Positions 1 to 7,548 of a DNA stretch of 61,803 bases are shown in pieces. Under the pieces are notes generated by a model. That model ran no database searches. It worked only from the letters and a program-made list of their open reading frames with translations, and was not told the DNA's origin. This stretch comes from Rhodospirillales bacterium. Lineage in GTDB: Bacteria; Pseudomonadota; Alphaproteobacteria; ATCC43930; CGMCC-115725. The translations under genes and the position numbers were made by a program. Positions within the stretch are counted from its first letter, which is position 1. Each line of letters starts with the position of its first letter. The DNA is taken from contig JADGGZ010000002.1 in NCBI GenBank assembly GCA_019689675.1, positions 1 to 61,803 on the forward strand. The letters are read 5' to 3'.

Positions 1-1
1 T

Positions 2-187
2 TACTACCCTTATGCCCGTTCGGCGGTGGCTTATCTTCAGGCGCGGATCTCGGCCGATATCCGCCTGCTCCGCGAGGCTGCCCCGGGCGATTACGTGGCG
101 GAGGACGTGATCGCTCAGGCGCGCCGCACCTATCCGGGGGCGGAGGGAGCGCCGGCGTCCGATCGGGAGCCCGCTCGGCAGCAATGA
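2..187 (+). CDS. C-terminal fragment of an unidentified protein
   Basis: An open frame enters from the window edge and ends at TGA 185-187, giving 61 residues from YYPYARSAVAYLQARISA to the end. The tail is hydrophilic and helix-prone, with no membrane segment and a Pro/Glu/Arg-rich extreme C-terminus. Codon use is the same GC-rich style as the neighbours. I do not recognise the family from this piece. The hairpin directly behind it may also end this transcript. Confidence 0.5.
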   Translation, partial: YYPYARSAVAYLQARISADIRLLREAAPGDYVAEDVIAQARRTYPGAEGAPASDREPARQQ

Positions 188-218
188 AAAGGCCCGGGGG
201 AACCGCTTCCCCCGGGCC
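187..218 (-). terminator. Intrinsic terminator, convergent genes
   Basis: A perfect 12-bp stem (191-202 pairing with 207-218, GGCCCGGGGGAA with TTCCCCCGGGCC) closes a four-base CCGC loop. On the minus strand the stem is followed by TTTT (187-190), so it best serves the Gly/Ser-rich gene at 251-631. It may also stop transcripts arriving from the plus strand. Confidence 0.75.
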
Positions 219-250
219 CATCCGCTCAATCGGCTTGCGATGTTCGGCGC

Positions 251-631
251 TCAGCGGCCGCTGCCACCGGACCCGCCGCTTCCACCCGACGAACCGCCGC
301 CGCTTCCGCCGCCCGCCGAGCCGGAGGAGCCGCTACCGCTCGCTGCCCCCGAGGACCCGGTTCCACTCGAGGAACCGGCGCCCGAGGGCGAACCGGAGCT
401 GCCTGCCGCCGACCCGGAGCCGCCGGTGCTCCCCGTGGAACTTCCACTAGAGCCGGAGGAACTGCTCCCGTCGCTCGGGCCGCCGCTCGTCGTCTTGTTC
501 TGCTCGAGGCTGGTGGCAGGCGGGGTCGTGTTGTTCGTGGCGGGCGGCCGCGTCGTCGGCGTGCTCTGCGCGTAAGCTGCGCCGGCGACGAACAGCGCTG
601 CGGCGGCGACGGTAGTGAAAAGAAAGTTCAT
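251..631 (-). CDS. Secreted Gly/Ser-rich low-complexity protein
   Basis: This 126-residue protein begins with a clear Sec signal peptide (MNFLFTTVAAAALFVAGAAYAQ, cleavage expected after AYA near residue 21). A short Thr/Pro/Asn-rich stretch follows, then roughly 75 residues made almost only of Gly and Ser with a few Ala, Thr and Pro. It has no catalytic domain and no second membrane segment. A strong Shine-Dalgarno (AGGAGGG) lies 8 nt before ATG 631. The gene stands alone and ends at its own hairpin terminator. Many alphaproteobacteria have such small disordered periplasmic or exported proteins of unknown role. Function cannot be assigned. The export signal is convincing and the coding frame is the only one with an SD and signal peptide. 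Confidence 0.7.
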   Translation of the reverse strand: MNFLFTTVAAAALFVAGAAYAQSTPTTRPPATNNTTPPATSLEQNKTTSGGPSDGSSSSGSSGSSTGSTGGSGSAAGSSGSPSGAGSSSGTGSSGAASGSGSSGSAGGGSGGGSSGGSGGSGGSGR

Positions 632-721
632 CCGAACGACCCTCCTGGTGTGTTTGGGACTCGGTTTGCCAACAGGAGCGCTCGGGCGGCGTTCCGGCCG
701 CCAACCTGAGATGGCGTCGCC

Positions 722-1054
722 TTAAGCCCGGACGAGCGAGGGTTTCGTGCGGAAAATGTCGAGAAGATCGGAAAGGCTCTTCGCCGCGCCGATGCGCTGG
801 CGGCCGCGGAAAACGGCGAATTCGGGCCCGTGTTTCACGATCGTATAGAGAGGACTTTCGTGAGAGTGACGGAACACCGAGAAGAGCGCGACGCCTTCGC
901 GATGATCGATCGCGTAATCGCGCCATTCGCCGCTCGCGACCTTGCGGCTGTATAGGCGGAGGAGCTGAAGCAGCTCAGCGCGCTCGAAATACGTGGTCTT
1001 GCTGTGTCGCCGGTAGTCGCCGAGGCGAACGAGACGAGCCGTCTCGGGCGTCAT
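722..1054 (-). CDS. DUF2794 family protein
   Basis: The 110-residue product is small, charged and soluble, with a conserved block from the RTTYFER-like start (here KTTYFERAELLQLLRLYS) through DYAIDHREGVALFSVFRH to the PEFAVFRGRQRI strand. This matches DUF2794, a family found almost only in Alphaproteobacteria and without an assigned function. It sits back to back with the SRP RNA gene on the other strand, with only about 65 nt before that promoter. No signal peptide or membrane segment is visible. Confidence 0.85.
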   Translation of the reverse strand: MTPETARLVRLGDYRRHSKTTYFERAELLQLLRLYSRKVASGEWRDYAIDHREGVALFSVFRHSHESPLYTIVKHGPEFAVFRGRQRIGAAKSLSDLLDIFRTKPSLVRA

Positions 1055-1119
1055 CTTTCCCTTTTCGCGATCGACATCCAGGTCGAGTGTTCCCGATTTC
1101 TCTGCTTCCGTCCAGCCGC

Positions 1120-1148
1120 TTGCACCGGACCGGCCGCCTCCTGATATA
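1120..1148 (+). promoter_or_regulatory. Promoter of the SRP RNA gene
   Basis: TTGCAC at 1120-1125 and GATATA at 1143-1148 are separated by 17 bp and placed so that transcription would begin close to 1155, at the 5' arm of the SRP RNA. Both hexamers are reasonable housekeeping sigma matches for a GC-rich genome. Confidence 0.6.
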
Positions 1149-1152
1149 GTGG

Positions 1153-1254
1153 ACCGGGAGGCCGGCGACGGACAGGCTCCTCGCCAACCCGGTCAGGTCC
1201 GGAAGGAAGCAGCCGTAACGAGTTTCAGCCTGGGTCGCGCGTCCGGTCTCCCGC
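1153..1254 (+). ncRNA. ffs: Signal recognition particle RNA, small bacterial type (4.5S)
   Basis: The near-universal apical domain of bacterial SRP RNA is present: AGGTCCGGAAGGAAGCAGC around 1195-1213, with the GGAA tetraloop and the asymmetric internal loop bound by the Ffh M domain. The flanks fold back: CGGGAG near 1155-1160 pairs with CTCCCG near 1248-1253, and GCCGG pairs with CCGGT. Length is about 100 nt, as usual for the small type without an Alu domain. It lies immediately before dnaX, a common alphaproteobacterial arrangement. The exact ends are estimated from the stem and the promoter. Confidence 0.92.
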
Positions 1255-1278
1255 CCTCCGGAAACCTCCCTTCGAGGA

Positions 1279-2997
1279 ATGGCCGAAAGCCAGCCCGTCT
1301 ACCGCGTCCTCGCCCGCAAGTATCGGCCGACCACATTCGCCGAGCTGATCGGGCAGGAGGCGATGGTGCGGACGTTGACGAACGCCATCGTGAGCGGCCG
1401 CATCGCGCACGCCTTCATCCTGACCGGCGTGCGCGGCGTGGGAAAGACGACGACTGCGCGAATCATCGCCCGTGCGCTCAACTGCATCGGTCCCGACGGA
1501 TCCGGGGGGCCGACGATCTCGCCTTGCGGCGTCTGCGAGCCCTGCCGCGCGATCGCGGAGGACCGCCATGTCGACGTCCTCGAGATGGACGCCGCCTCGC
1601 GCACCGGCGTCGGCGAGATGCGAGAGCTCCTGGATGGGGTCCGCTACAAGCCGGTCGCGGCGCGCTTCAAGATCTACATCATCGACGAAGTCCACATGCT
1701 CTCGACGAGCGCCTTCAACGCGCTTCTGAAGACGCTCGAGGAGCCGCCGCCCGACGTCAAGTTCGTCTTCGCGACGACCGAGATCCACAAGGTCCCGGTA
1801 ACCGTGCTCTCGCGCTGCCAGCGCTTCTCGCTTCGCCGTGTCCCGGTCGATCTTCTGGCATCGCACTACGCGGCGATCGCCGCGAAGGAGGGCGTCGAGG
1901 CCGAGCCCGGCGCGATCGGCCTCATCGCCCGCGCGGCCGACGGGTCCGTGCGCGACGGGCTTTCGCTTCTCGATCAGGCGATCGCGCTCGGAGACGGGCG
2001 GCTCACCGAGTCCGGCGTGCGCGACATGCTCGGCATCGCGGATCGCGCGCTCGTCTTCGACCTTCTCGAGAGCGTGCTGCGCGGAGATGCCGCGGGAGCG
2101 CTTCAGCAAATGCGGGCGCTGCACGACGGCGGCGCCGATCCGGTGATGGTGCTGCAGGATCTCCTCGACCGCGTGCACCTCGTGACCCGCCTCAAGATCG
2201 TCGCGAGCGCGGGCGAGGGCGATCCGCTCGTCGAAGGCGAACGCGCCCGCGCGAAGCCGCTCGCCGACCGGCTCGGCATGCCGTTTCTGACGCGCGCGTG
2301 GCAGATGCTGCTGAAAGGGATCGAGGAGGTGCAGCGCGCCCCGCAGCCGCTTCAGGCCGCCGAGATGGTCCTCATTCGCCTCGCCTACGTTGCCGATCTC
2401 CCGGCGCCGGCCGATGTCGTGCGAGCGCTCGGCGGGAGCGGCGATGGCGCCGCGGCGGGCGCGCGCATCGCGTCGGGAAACGGGGCCGGGGGAGGCGGGC
2501 CGGTCGCTTCGGCGGTCGCACGCTCCGCGCCGATTCCGAGCGAGCGTGGCCCGGGCGCGGTCGCGCTCGCCGTCGAGACGCGCGAACTTGACCCCTGCCC
2601 GCAGAGCTTCGAGGAAGTCGTGGCGCTGTTCGAGCGCCATCGCGAAAGCCTCCTGCGAACTCACCTTTTTGGAAGCGTACATCTCGTCGCATTCGAGCCG
2701 GGGCGCATCGAGCTCCGGCTGGCGAACGCGGCGCCGCGCGAGCTTCCCAATCGCGTCGGACAGCTGCTTCAGCAGTGGACCGGGCTGCGCTGGACGATCG
2801 TCCTCTCGAACGAGGCCGGCGCGCCGACGTTGCGCGAGCAGGCCGAGGGACGCGCCGCCGAAATGCGGAACGCGGCCGCGGCGCACCCGTTGGTCCGAGC
2901 GGTGCTGGACACGTTCCCCGGTGCCCGAATAGAGGAGGTGCGCGAGATTGCGCCGATGGTTGCGGCGCCGGAGGAAGGCGAAGGAGTGGAAGGATGA
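1279..2997 (+). CDS. dnaX: DNA polymerase III subunit gamma/tau
   Basis: The 572-residue protein is the clamp-loader ATPase of the replicative polymerase. Visible motifs are the Walker A loop GVRGVGKTT (residues 50-58), zinc-binding cysteines 69, 83, 86 and 89, Walker B IIDEVH (134-139) and the sensor-1 SRC motif (178-180). A Gly/Ala-rich linker around residues 385-420 leads to the tau C-terminal region. I see no A-rich slippery run of the kind that makes the short gamma form in Escherichia coli, so a single tau-like product is likely. Start is ATG 1279 after GAGGA. The stop overlaps ybaB as ATGA, indicating coupled translation. Confidence 0.97.
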   Translation: MAESQPVYRVLARKYRPTTFAELIGQEAMVRTLTNAIVSGRIAHAFILTGVRGVGKTTTARIIARALNCIGPDGSGGPTISPCGVCEPCRAIAEDRHVDVLEMDAASRTGVGEMRELLDGVRYKPVAARFKIYIIDEVHMLSTSAFNALLKTLEEPPPDVKFVFATTEIHKVPVTVLSRCQRFSLRRVPVDLLASHYAAIAAKEGVEAEPGAIGLIARAADGSVRDGLSLLDQAIALGDGRLTESGVRDMLGIADRALVFDLLESVLRGDAAGALQQMRALHDGGADPVMVLQDLLDRVHLVTRLKIVASAGEGDPLVEGERARAKPLADRLGMPFLTRAWQMLLKGIEEVQRAPQPLQAAEMVLIRLAYVADLPAPADVVRALGGSGDGAAAGARIASGNGAGGGGPVASAVARSAPIPSERGPGAVALAVETRELDPCPQSFEEVVALFERHRESLLRTHLFGSVHLVAFEPGRIELRLANAAPRELPNRVGQLLQQWTGLRWTIVLSNEAGAPTLREQAEGRAAEMRNAAAAHPLVRAVLDTFPGARIEEVREIAPMVAAPEEGEGVEG

Positions 2998-3317
2998 AGA
3001 ATCTCGGCCAGATGATGAAGCAGGCGCAGCAGATGCAGGCCCGGATGGCCGAGATGCAGGCGCAGCTCGACCAGCTCGAGATGACCGGCGCCGCCGGCGG
3101 CGGGATGGTTCAGGTGACGCTCTCCGGCAAGGGCGAGATGCGCCGCGTCAAGATCGACAAGTCGCTGGTCGATCCGAACGAGGTGGAAGTGCTCGAGGAC
3201 CTGATCGTCGCCGCGTTCAACGACGGGCGTGCGAAGGTCGAAGCGCACGTGCAGGAGGAGATGGCGAAACTGACGGGAGGCCTCAACCTCCCTGGCGGCT
3301 TCAAGCTGCCGTTCTAG
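2994..3317 (+). CDS. ybaB: Nucleoid-associated protein, YbaB/EbfC family
   Basis: This 107-residue protein starts MKNLGQMMKQAQQMQARMAE and carries the family's Met/Gln-rich N-terminal helix, the central beta segment (GGGMVQVTLSGKGEMRRVKI) and the C-terminal GGLNLPGGFKLPF tail. The family forms dimers that bind DNA. ATG 2994 shares four bases with the dnaX stop. The usual third member of this operon, recR, is not found. A thioesterase follows after 4 nt instead. Confidence 0.95.
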   Translation: MKNLGQMMKQAQQMQARMAEMQAQLDQLEMTGAAGGGMVQVTLSGKGEMRRVKIDKSLVDPNEVEVLEDLIVAAFNDGRAKVEAHVQEEMAKLTGGLNLPGGFKLPF

Positions 3318-3321
3318 GCCG

Positions 3322-3780
3322 ATGACGGACCCGGCCGAAACGCCGCGCTGCGCGTGGCGGCATTTCCTCGCGATCCCGACGCGGTGGATCGACAACGACC
3401 TCTACGGGCACGTCAACAACGTCCGCTACTACGAGTACTTCGATACCGTCATCAACAAGTATCTCATCGACGAGGGCGGGCTCGACATCCACAACGGCGC
3501 GGTGGTCGGCTATGCGGTCGAGACGTTCTGCCGCTTTCACCGTCCGCTCGCTTACCCAGACGTCGTCGACGCCGGTCTGCGCGTCGGCCGGATCGGGCGC
3601 AGCAGCGTCAAATACGAGATCGGCCTCTATCGCGCCGGCGAGGCGCTCCCGGCCGCGACCGGCCATTTCGTCCACGTTTTCGTCGAGCGTGCGGCGAACA
3701 AGTCGGTTCCGATCCCGGACCGCATCAGGTCGGCGCTCGAGCGTCTCCTCGTCCCCGCAGGCGAAGAGGGCGGCCGCTAG
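3322..3780 (+). CDS. Acyl-CoA thioesterase, hot-dog fold (4HBT/YbgC type)
   Basis: The 152-residue protein has the 4-hydroxybenzoyl-CoA-thioesterase signature RWIDNDLYGHVNNVRYYEYFDT near residues 21-42. D26, three residues before Gly-His, is the expected catalytic aspartate. Such single-domain cytoplasmic enzymes hydrolyse acyl-CoA or aryl-CoA thioesters and act as tetramers; the substrate here cannot be read from sequence. It follows ybaB after four bases and may share its transcript, occupying the place where recR is often found. Start ATG 3322 is the only Met before the fold. Confidence 0.85.
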   Translation: MTDPAETPRCAWRHFLAIPTRWIDNDLYGHVNNVRYYEYFDTVINKYLIDEGGLDIHNGAVVGYAVETFCRFHRPLAYPDVVDAGLRVGRIGRSSVKYEIGLYRAGEALPAATGHFVHVFVERAANKSVPIPDRIRSALERLLVPAGEEGGR

Positions 3781-3811
3781 GCCGCCCCGATCGCTCGCGA
3801 AGAGAGGAGGA

Positions 3812-4285
3812 TCACGCCGCCTGCTTTTCCGGGGCGGCTTCGATCCGTGCCGGCTGGGGCGCTCCCGCGACGATCTCGATCGTGCGCGGCTTCAGCTGCT
3901 CAGGCACCTCGCGCGCGAGCTCGACATGGAGAAGGCCGTTGTCGAGGCTGGCACCGGTAACCTTGATGTGGTCGGCGAGGTGGAAGCGGCGCTCGAACGC
4001 CCGACGGGCGATCCCGCGGTGCAGATAGTGGCGCTGTTCCTCGTCCGCCTTGGCCTTGCCGGTGATGATCAGCGCGTTCTCCTGAGCCACGACCTCGAGC
4101 TCGTCCTTGGCGAACCCTGCCACCGCCATGGTCAACCGGTAAGTGTCGTCCCCGGTCTTCTCGATGTTGTAGGGCGGGTAGGAAAGGGCGGTCGTGTCGA
4201 CCCGCATCGCGGCGTCTGCAAGCCGCATCAGGCGATCGAAGCCGATCGTCGAGCGGAAAAGCGGCGAAAAGTCGAGAGCGTTCAT
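3812..4285 (-). CDS. Small heat-shock protein, Hsp20/IbpA family
   Basis: The 157-residue product has the IbpA-like N-terminus (FSPLFRSTIGFDRLMRL), an alpha-crystallin domain from about residue 38 to 135 and the terminal strand DNGLLHVELAREVPE. A C-terminal extension rich in Pro/Ala follows, with the short IEI motif (RTIEI) that docks neighbouring subunits. It acts as an ATP-independent holdase in the cytoplasm. Its leader folds as a ROSE-type thermometer and an RpoH-like promoter lies upstream, so expression should rise on heating at both the transcription and translation levels. Confidence 0.95.
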   Translation of the reverse strand: MNALDFSPLFRSTIGFDRLMRLADAAMRVDTTALSYPPYNIEKTGDDTYRLTMAVAGFAKDELEVVAQENALIITGKAKADEEQRHYLHRGIARRAFERRFHLADHIKVTGASLDNGLLHVELAREVPEQLKPRTIEIVAGAPQPARIEAAPEKQAA

Positions 4286-4355
4286 TTCTCCATATCCTCT
4301 TCAGAGCAACATGGGTCTAGTCTGTCCGCGGACCCGCAAGCGGCGTCCGGGCGCG
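4286..4355 (-). promoter_or_regulatory. ROSE-type RNA thermometer in the hsp20 leader
   Basis: Just before the hsp20 start the RNA reads UUGCUC (4309-4304), loop UGAA (4303-4300), GAGGAUA (4299-4293). Pairing traps the Shine-Dalgarno GAGGA and leaves the hallmark G opposite G mismatch of ROSE hairpins, with a U-U pair next to it. A second stem, GGGUC with GACCC, lies upstream (about 4332-4313). Known ROSE elements occur mainly before alphaproteobacterial and enterobacterial small heat-shock genes and melt at high temperature. The fold is by eye, not computed. Confidence 0.75.
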
Positions 4356-4363
4356 CTTTGGAG

Positions 4364-4389
4364 ATAATCGCCCCGAAGCGACGTTCAAG
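4364..4389 (-). promoter_or_regulatory. Possible RpoH (sigma-32) promoter of hsp20
   Basis: On the minus strand CTTGAA (4389-4384) is an exact heat-shock -35 core, followed after 14 bp by GATTAT (4369-4364), a weaker -10. Transcription from here would give a leader of about 70-80 nt, long enough to contain the ROSE fold. The site overlaps the ribosome-binding region of rcdA on the other strand. Confidence 0.4.
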
Positions 4390-4401
4390 GGGGAGGGCGA
4401 G

Positions 4402-4833
4402 ATGCCGAGCGTGACCGCAGAACCGGCCTTTTTCGGAAAGACGTACGACGAGGCGCTCGGCCTGCTGATCGCCGCGCGCGACTACGTCGCCCAGTCGGAG
4501 CGCTCGGGAAAGGGGCGGCTCGAGGGGGGCGACCGCTTGCGCCTCTGCTGCGAGACGATGCGGATGACCGCCCGCCTCACGCAGATAATGGCATGGTTAA
4601 TGGCGCAGCGAGCGGTTCACGCCGGCGAAATGAGCCAGGACGAACTCGTGCAGAAGCAGGAGCCGCTCTCGGAGATCCGGATCTGCATGGAACCCGGTGA
4701 GATCGACGGCCTGCCCTATTCGCTCGTAGGGCTCCTGGAGCGGAGCCACCGTCTCTATCTGCGTGTCGCGCGGCTCGATGGCCGCGTCCGGGCGGTCGTT
4801 TCCGCCGGCTCCGCCGGCGCTATTTCTTCTTGA
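4402..4833 (+). CDS. rcdA: RcdA-type cell-cycle protease adaptor (DUF1465)
   Basis: The 143-residue protein matches DUF1465, the family of Caulobacter RcdA. It has three helices: [43 protein letters not shown], and a C-terminal [23 protein letters not shown] helix. RcdA is known to help ClpXP degrade CtrA and other cell-cycle proteins. Here that role is by family only. Start ATG 4402 has a strong purine-rich SD (GGGGGAGGG). Its 3' end overlaps the end of convergent rpmE by 14 bp (4820-4833). The last residues (AGSAGAISS) are therefore encoded antisense to the rpmE terminus and may be poorly conserved. Confidence 0.85.
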   Translation: MPSVTAEPAFFGKTYDEALGLLIAARDYVAQSERSGKGRLEGGDRLRLCCETMRMTARLTQIMAWLMAQRAVHAGEMSQDELVQKQEPLSEIRICMEPGEIDGLPYSLVGLLERSHRLYLRVARLDGRVRAVVSAGSAGAISS

Positions 4834-5050
4834 GCCCGAGGCCGCCGAAACGCTTGTTGAAGCGTGCCACCTGACCGCCGGTGTCCGTGATCCGCTGCTG
4901 GCCGCCGGTCCACGCCGGGTGCGACTTCGAGTCGATTTCGAGGCGCAGGGTATCGCCCGGCTTTCCGTAGGTCGAGCGCGTCTTGTACGTGCTGCCGTCG
5001 GTCATGACGACGGTGATCTCGTGGTAGTCCGGGTGGATGCCTTGCTTCAT
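4820..5050 (-). CDS. rpmE: 50S ribosomal protein L31 (zinc-free form)
   Basis: A 76-residue L31 begins [20 protein letters not shown] and ends with the basic FGGLGLKKK tail. The CxxC zinc ligands of the C-plus form are absent (no cysteine in the protein), typical of alphaproteobacterial L31. A longer in-frame extension to 5347 has no support. The true ATG at 5050 lies almost directly at the predicted transcription start of its own promoter, so the message may be leaderless. Confidence 0.95.
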   Translation of the reverse strand: MKQGIHPDYHEITVVMTDGSTYKTRSTYGKPGDTLRLEIDSKSHPAWTGGQQRITDTGGQVARFNKRFGGLGLKKK

Positions 5051-5058
5051 GGCGGCGC

Positions 5059-5087
5059 TATATAGCGGAGCGCCCCGCGAGCGGCAA
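5059..5087 (-). promoter_or_regulatory. rpmE promoter
   Basis: On the minus strand TTGCCG (5087-5082) and TATATA (5064-5059) are 17 bp apart. A start point 6-7 nt downstream falls near 5052, two bases before the rpmE ATG (5050), and there is no Shine-Dalgarno in between. Confidence 0.6.
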
Positions 5088-5103
5088 GCGCGGCCCCGCG
5101 GCG

Positions 5104-6450
5104 TCAGCGTTCCGTGAGCTTGAGCTCGATCCGGCGGTTCCGGCGCCAGGCGACCTCGTCGTCGCGGCTGTCGAGCGGCTGGTACTCGCCGAAGCCGGTG
5201 GCGGCGAGCCGGTTGGCGGGAATGCCCTGATCGACCAGAAACTTGACGACCGAGATGGCGCGCGCCGTGGACAGTTCCCAGTTCGATGGGAACTGGGCAG
5301 TCGCGATCGGCCGCTTGTCGGTGTGGCCGTCGACCCGCAGCACCCAATTGAGATCGTCCGGGATCTTCTGCATGAGCTCCTTGAGTGCCGCCACGAGCGG
5401 CATCAGCTGTCGGCGGGCGGGCTCGCCCAGCTCGGCGCTCGCCGGGTCGAACAGCACCTCCGACTGGAACACGAACCGGTCGCCGACGACCCGGATGTCG
5501 GGCCGGTCCCCCAGCACCTCGCGCAGGCGGCCGAAAAACTCCGAGCGGTAGCGCGCCAGCTCCTCGACCTTGCTGGCGAGGGCGAGATTGAGCCGTCGGC
5601 CGAGATCGGCGATCTGTACCTGCTGCTCCTTCGATTTCTCCTCGCTGACTTCGAGCGCCTTCGACAGCCGCGCCAGCTGGTCGCGCAGGGCCGCGATCTG
5701 CGCGTTGAGGATCGTTACCTGATCCTGGGCCTCCCGGCCGAGCTGCTGCTCCTTCGCCAGCTCTCCACGGAGGTCGGAGAGGCGGATCTCGCGCTGCTCG
5801 ATTTCCTTCTGGGCGAGGAGGGTGCGCTCCTGCTCCGTGGCGAGACGCGCTTCGAGCTCCTTGCTGCGATCGCGCGCGGCGCCGAGCTCCTGACGGGTTT
5901 GCGCGAGCTGCTGTTCGGCCTCTTTCTGGTTGAGCGTGAGCTGGCCGACCTGCGCCTCGAGCTCGTCGCGCACCTGACGAAGGGCGGCGATGTCGCGCCG
6001 GATGCTTTCGAGCTCCCGGAGCTGCATCTCGATCTTTTCCTTGTCGGCCGCGATGACGCGATTGGCGTCGACGAGCTCCGATGAAACCTTGTCGGCACGC
6101 GCCTTTTCCTCGTCGAGCCGCGCCGTCAGCTCAGCGACTCGCGTCATCAGCGCGTCGCGCGCCGCGGTGGAATCCTGAAGCTCCGCCGCGAGCTGTGCCG
6201 CATTGAGACGGAGATCGGCAGAGGCTTTTCGCTCCAGAGCGAGCAGCTCGCTCAACTCCGAAATCTGCTGATTGAGGCGGGTGATGGCGCTCTCGCGCCC
6301 CGACAGCTGTTCGGCCGTCAGCATCTGCGCCACGGTGAACACCGTCAGGAGGAATATGATGCCCATGACGAGCTGCGCCTGGGCATCGACGAACGCAGGC
6401 CAGATATTGGTATCTCCGCGCCGGCCGCGACGTGTGCCCACGAGTGCCAT
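5104..6450 (-). CDS. Inner-membrane coiled-coil protein with OmpA/MotB peptidoglycan-binding domain
   Basis: The 448-residue protein has one N-terminal membrane segment (about residues 26-44, [18 protein letters not shown]). A very long Glu/Gln/Leu/Arg coiled coil follows (about 46-300), then an OmpA-like domain (about 320-448) with the peptidoglycan-binding signature DGHTDKRPI and the NWELSTARA helix. The architecture resembles MotB stators but with a much longer periplasmic rod. It is four bases downstream of the MotA/TolQ-like gene, so the two probably form one ion-driven or structural envelope complex that bridges the inner membrane and cell wall. The N-terminal [16 protein letters not shown] motif resembles MotB-like openings. 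Confidence 0.85.
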   Translation of the reverse strand: MALVGTRRGRRGDTNIWPAFVDAQAQLVMGIIFLLTVFTVAQMLTAEQLSGRESAITRLNQQISELSELLALERKASADLRLNAAQLAAELQDSTAARDALMTRVAELTARLDEEKARADKVSSELVDANRVIAADKEKIEMQLRELESIRRDIAALRQVRDELEAQVGQLTLNQKEAEQQLAQTRQELGAARDRSKELEARLATEQERTLLAQKEIEQREIRLSDLRGELAKEQQLGREAQDQVTILNAQIAALRDQLARLSKALEVSEEKSKEQQVQIADLGRRLNLALASKVEELARYRSEFFGRLREVLGDRPDIRVVGDRFVFQSEVLFDPASAELGEPARRQLMPLVAALKELMQKIPDDLNWVLRVDGHTDKRPIATAQFPSNWELSTARAISVVKFLVDQGIPANRLAATGFGEYQPLDSRDDEVAWRRNRRIELKLTER

Positions 6451-6453
6451 GCG

Positions 6454-7548
6454 CTAGGACCTTTCGGCTTCCTCCGCGAGGGCGGCTATCGTGCGGGCGA
6501 GAAGGCGGATTTCGCTGCGCACTTCCTGGATCGTCTCGGCACGCCCCTGCGACAGTTCCTCGGCAATCCGGCCGAGGAAAAGCTCGATGTTGCGCAAATG
6601 CGACCGGACCGCGTCCTCGTTGCGGGACGGGTCGGCAAGACGGCTCAGCAGCCTCTGCTGCGCCTCCATCTGCGCCGTGAAGGCCGAGAGGCGGTCGGTC
6701 AGCGCGAGGAGATTGTTGTTGGCCGCGATCCGGCTTTCCTCTCCCCGCGCCATCGTCCGCTGCAGCTCGTCGAGGCTGTCGGCGGTCTGCTCGAGCAGGG
6801 CCTGGATATACGCCGGCACGGGCGTCTCTCCGGCGTCGCCGACCCCACCGCCGCCCGAGAGGCGGGTAAACCCGGAGAGCCACTCCTCGAGATCGTTGTA
6901 GAAGCGGTTCTGCGCCTGACCGGCCTGGAGATCGAGAAAGCCCAGCACCAGCGATCCTGCGAGCCCGAAAAGCGACGCGCTGAACGCCGTTCCCATGCCC
7001 GAAAGCGGGGCCTGAAGCCCGCTTTTCAGCTCGTTGAAGGCGCGGCCGATGTCTCCCCCGCCGATCTGCATCGTCCCGATTATGTGGGCCACGGCGCCGA
7101 GCGTCTCGAGGAGGCCATAGAAAGTCCCGAGCAGGCCGAGGAAGACAAGGAGCCCGATGAAGTAGCGCGAGATCTCCCGCTGCTCGTCGAGGCGCGCCGA
7201 GATCCCGTCGAGCAGCGTCCGCAGCGCCATCGGCGAGAGCGAGACCCGGCCGCCCTTGCTCCGCTCCAGCATGGTGGCCATCGGCGAGAGGAGGCGCGGC
7301 ATTGCCTCGGTCGAGACGCTGCCCTCCCGCCGGCGGTAGGCCTCGATCCAGGCGACCTCGGGATTGAGCCTCAGCACCTGGCGAAAGATGTAGAGAATGC
7401 CGACGAGGAGCGCGCCGAGAATTATCCCGTTGAGCGCCGGATTCCCCATGAACGCCCGATAGAGCGGTCCGGCGATGAGGCCGCATGTCAGCACGACCGC
7501 CGCCAGAAAGGCGATCATACGGTTGATGAAGCGCGACGGGCGCGTCAA
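6454..7548 (-). CDS. MotA/TolQ/ExbB-family membrane protein
   Basis: The 364-residue product has about four membrane segments: near residues 11-30 and 38-58, then about 127-150 (YFIGLLVFLGLLGTFYGLLETL) and 190-212. The GLLGTFYGL helix is typical of the MotA/TolQ/ExbB proton-channel superfamily. The C-terminal third is a helical cytoplasmic tail. Translation most likely starts at TTG 7548, which shares TTGA with the stop of the preceding OmpA-like gene; an alternative ATG is 30 nt downstream. It is flanked by two peptidoglycan-binding-type genes, which supports an envelope stator or scaffold role rather than flagellar rotation. No flagellar genes lie nearby. Confidence 0.85.
   Translation of the reverse strand: MTRPSRFINRMIAFLAAVVLTCGLIAGPLYRAFMGNPALNGIILGALLVGILYIFRQVLRLNPEVAWIEAYRRREGSVSTEAMPRLLSPMATMLERSKGGRVSLSPMALRTLLDGISARLDEQREISRYFIGLLVFLGLLGTFYGLLETLGAVAHIIGTMQIGGGDIGRAFNELKSGLQAPLSGMGTAFSASLFGLAGSLVLGFLDLQAGQAQNRFYNDLEEWLSGFTRLSGGGGVGDAGETPVPAYIQALLEQTADSLDELQRTMARGEESRIAANNNLLALTDRLSAFTAQMEAQQRLLSRLADPSRNEDAVRSHLRNIELFLGRIAEELSQGRAETIQEVRSEIRLLARTIAALAEEAERS

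Noticed and set aside
1700-2600. Programmed frameshift in dnaX for a short gamma product
   Set aside because: No A-rich slippery heptamer or run was found in this segment.
1225-2886. Long minus-strand open frame of 553 codons opposite dnaX
   Set aside because: It is a shadow frame of a GC-rich gene: low-complexity Arg/Asp/His-rich translation, no motif, and dnaX is certain on the other strand.
3781-3838. Inverted repeat GCCGCCCC...GGGGCGGC as a terminator between the thioesterase and hsp20
   Set aside because: One arm lies inside the hsp20 coding region, the loop is over 40 nt and there is no T-tract.
4308-4340. CTTGCG...CCCATGT as the sigma-32 promoter of hsp20
   Set aside because: Its start point would fall in the ROSE hairpin and remove the 5' arm; the CTTGAA further upstream gives a leader that keeps the fold.
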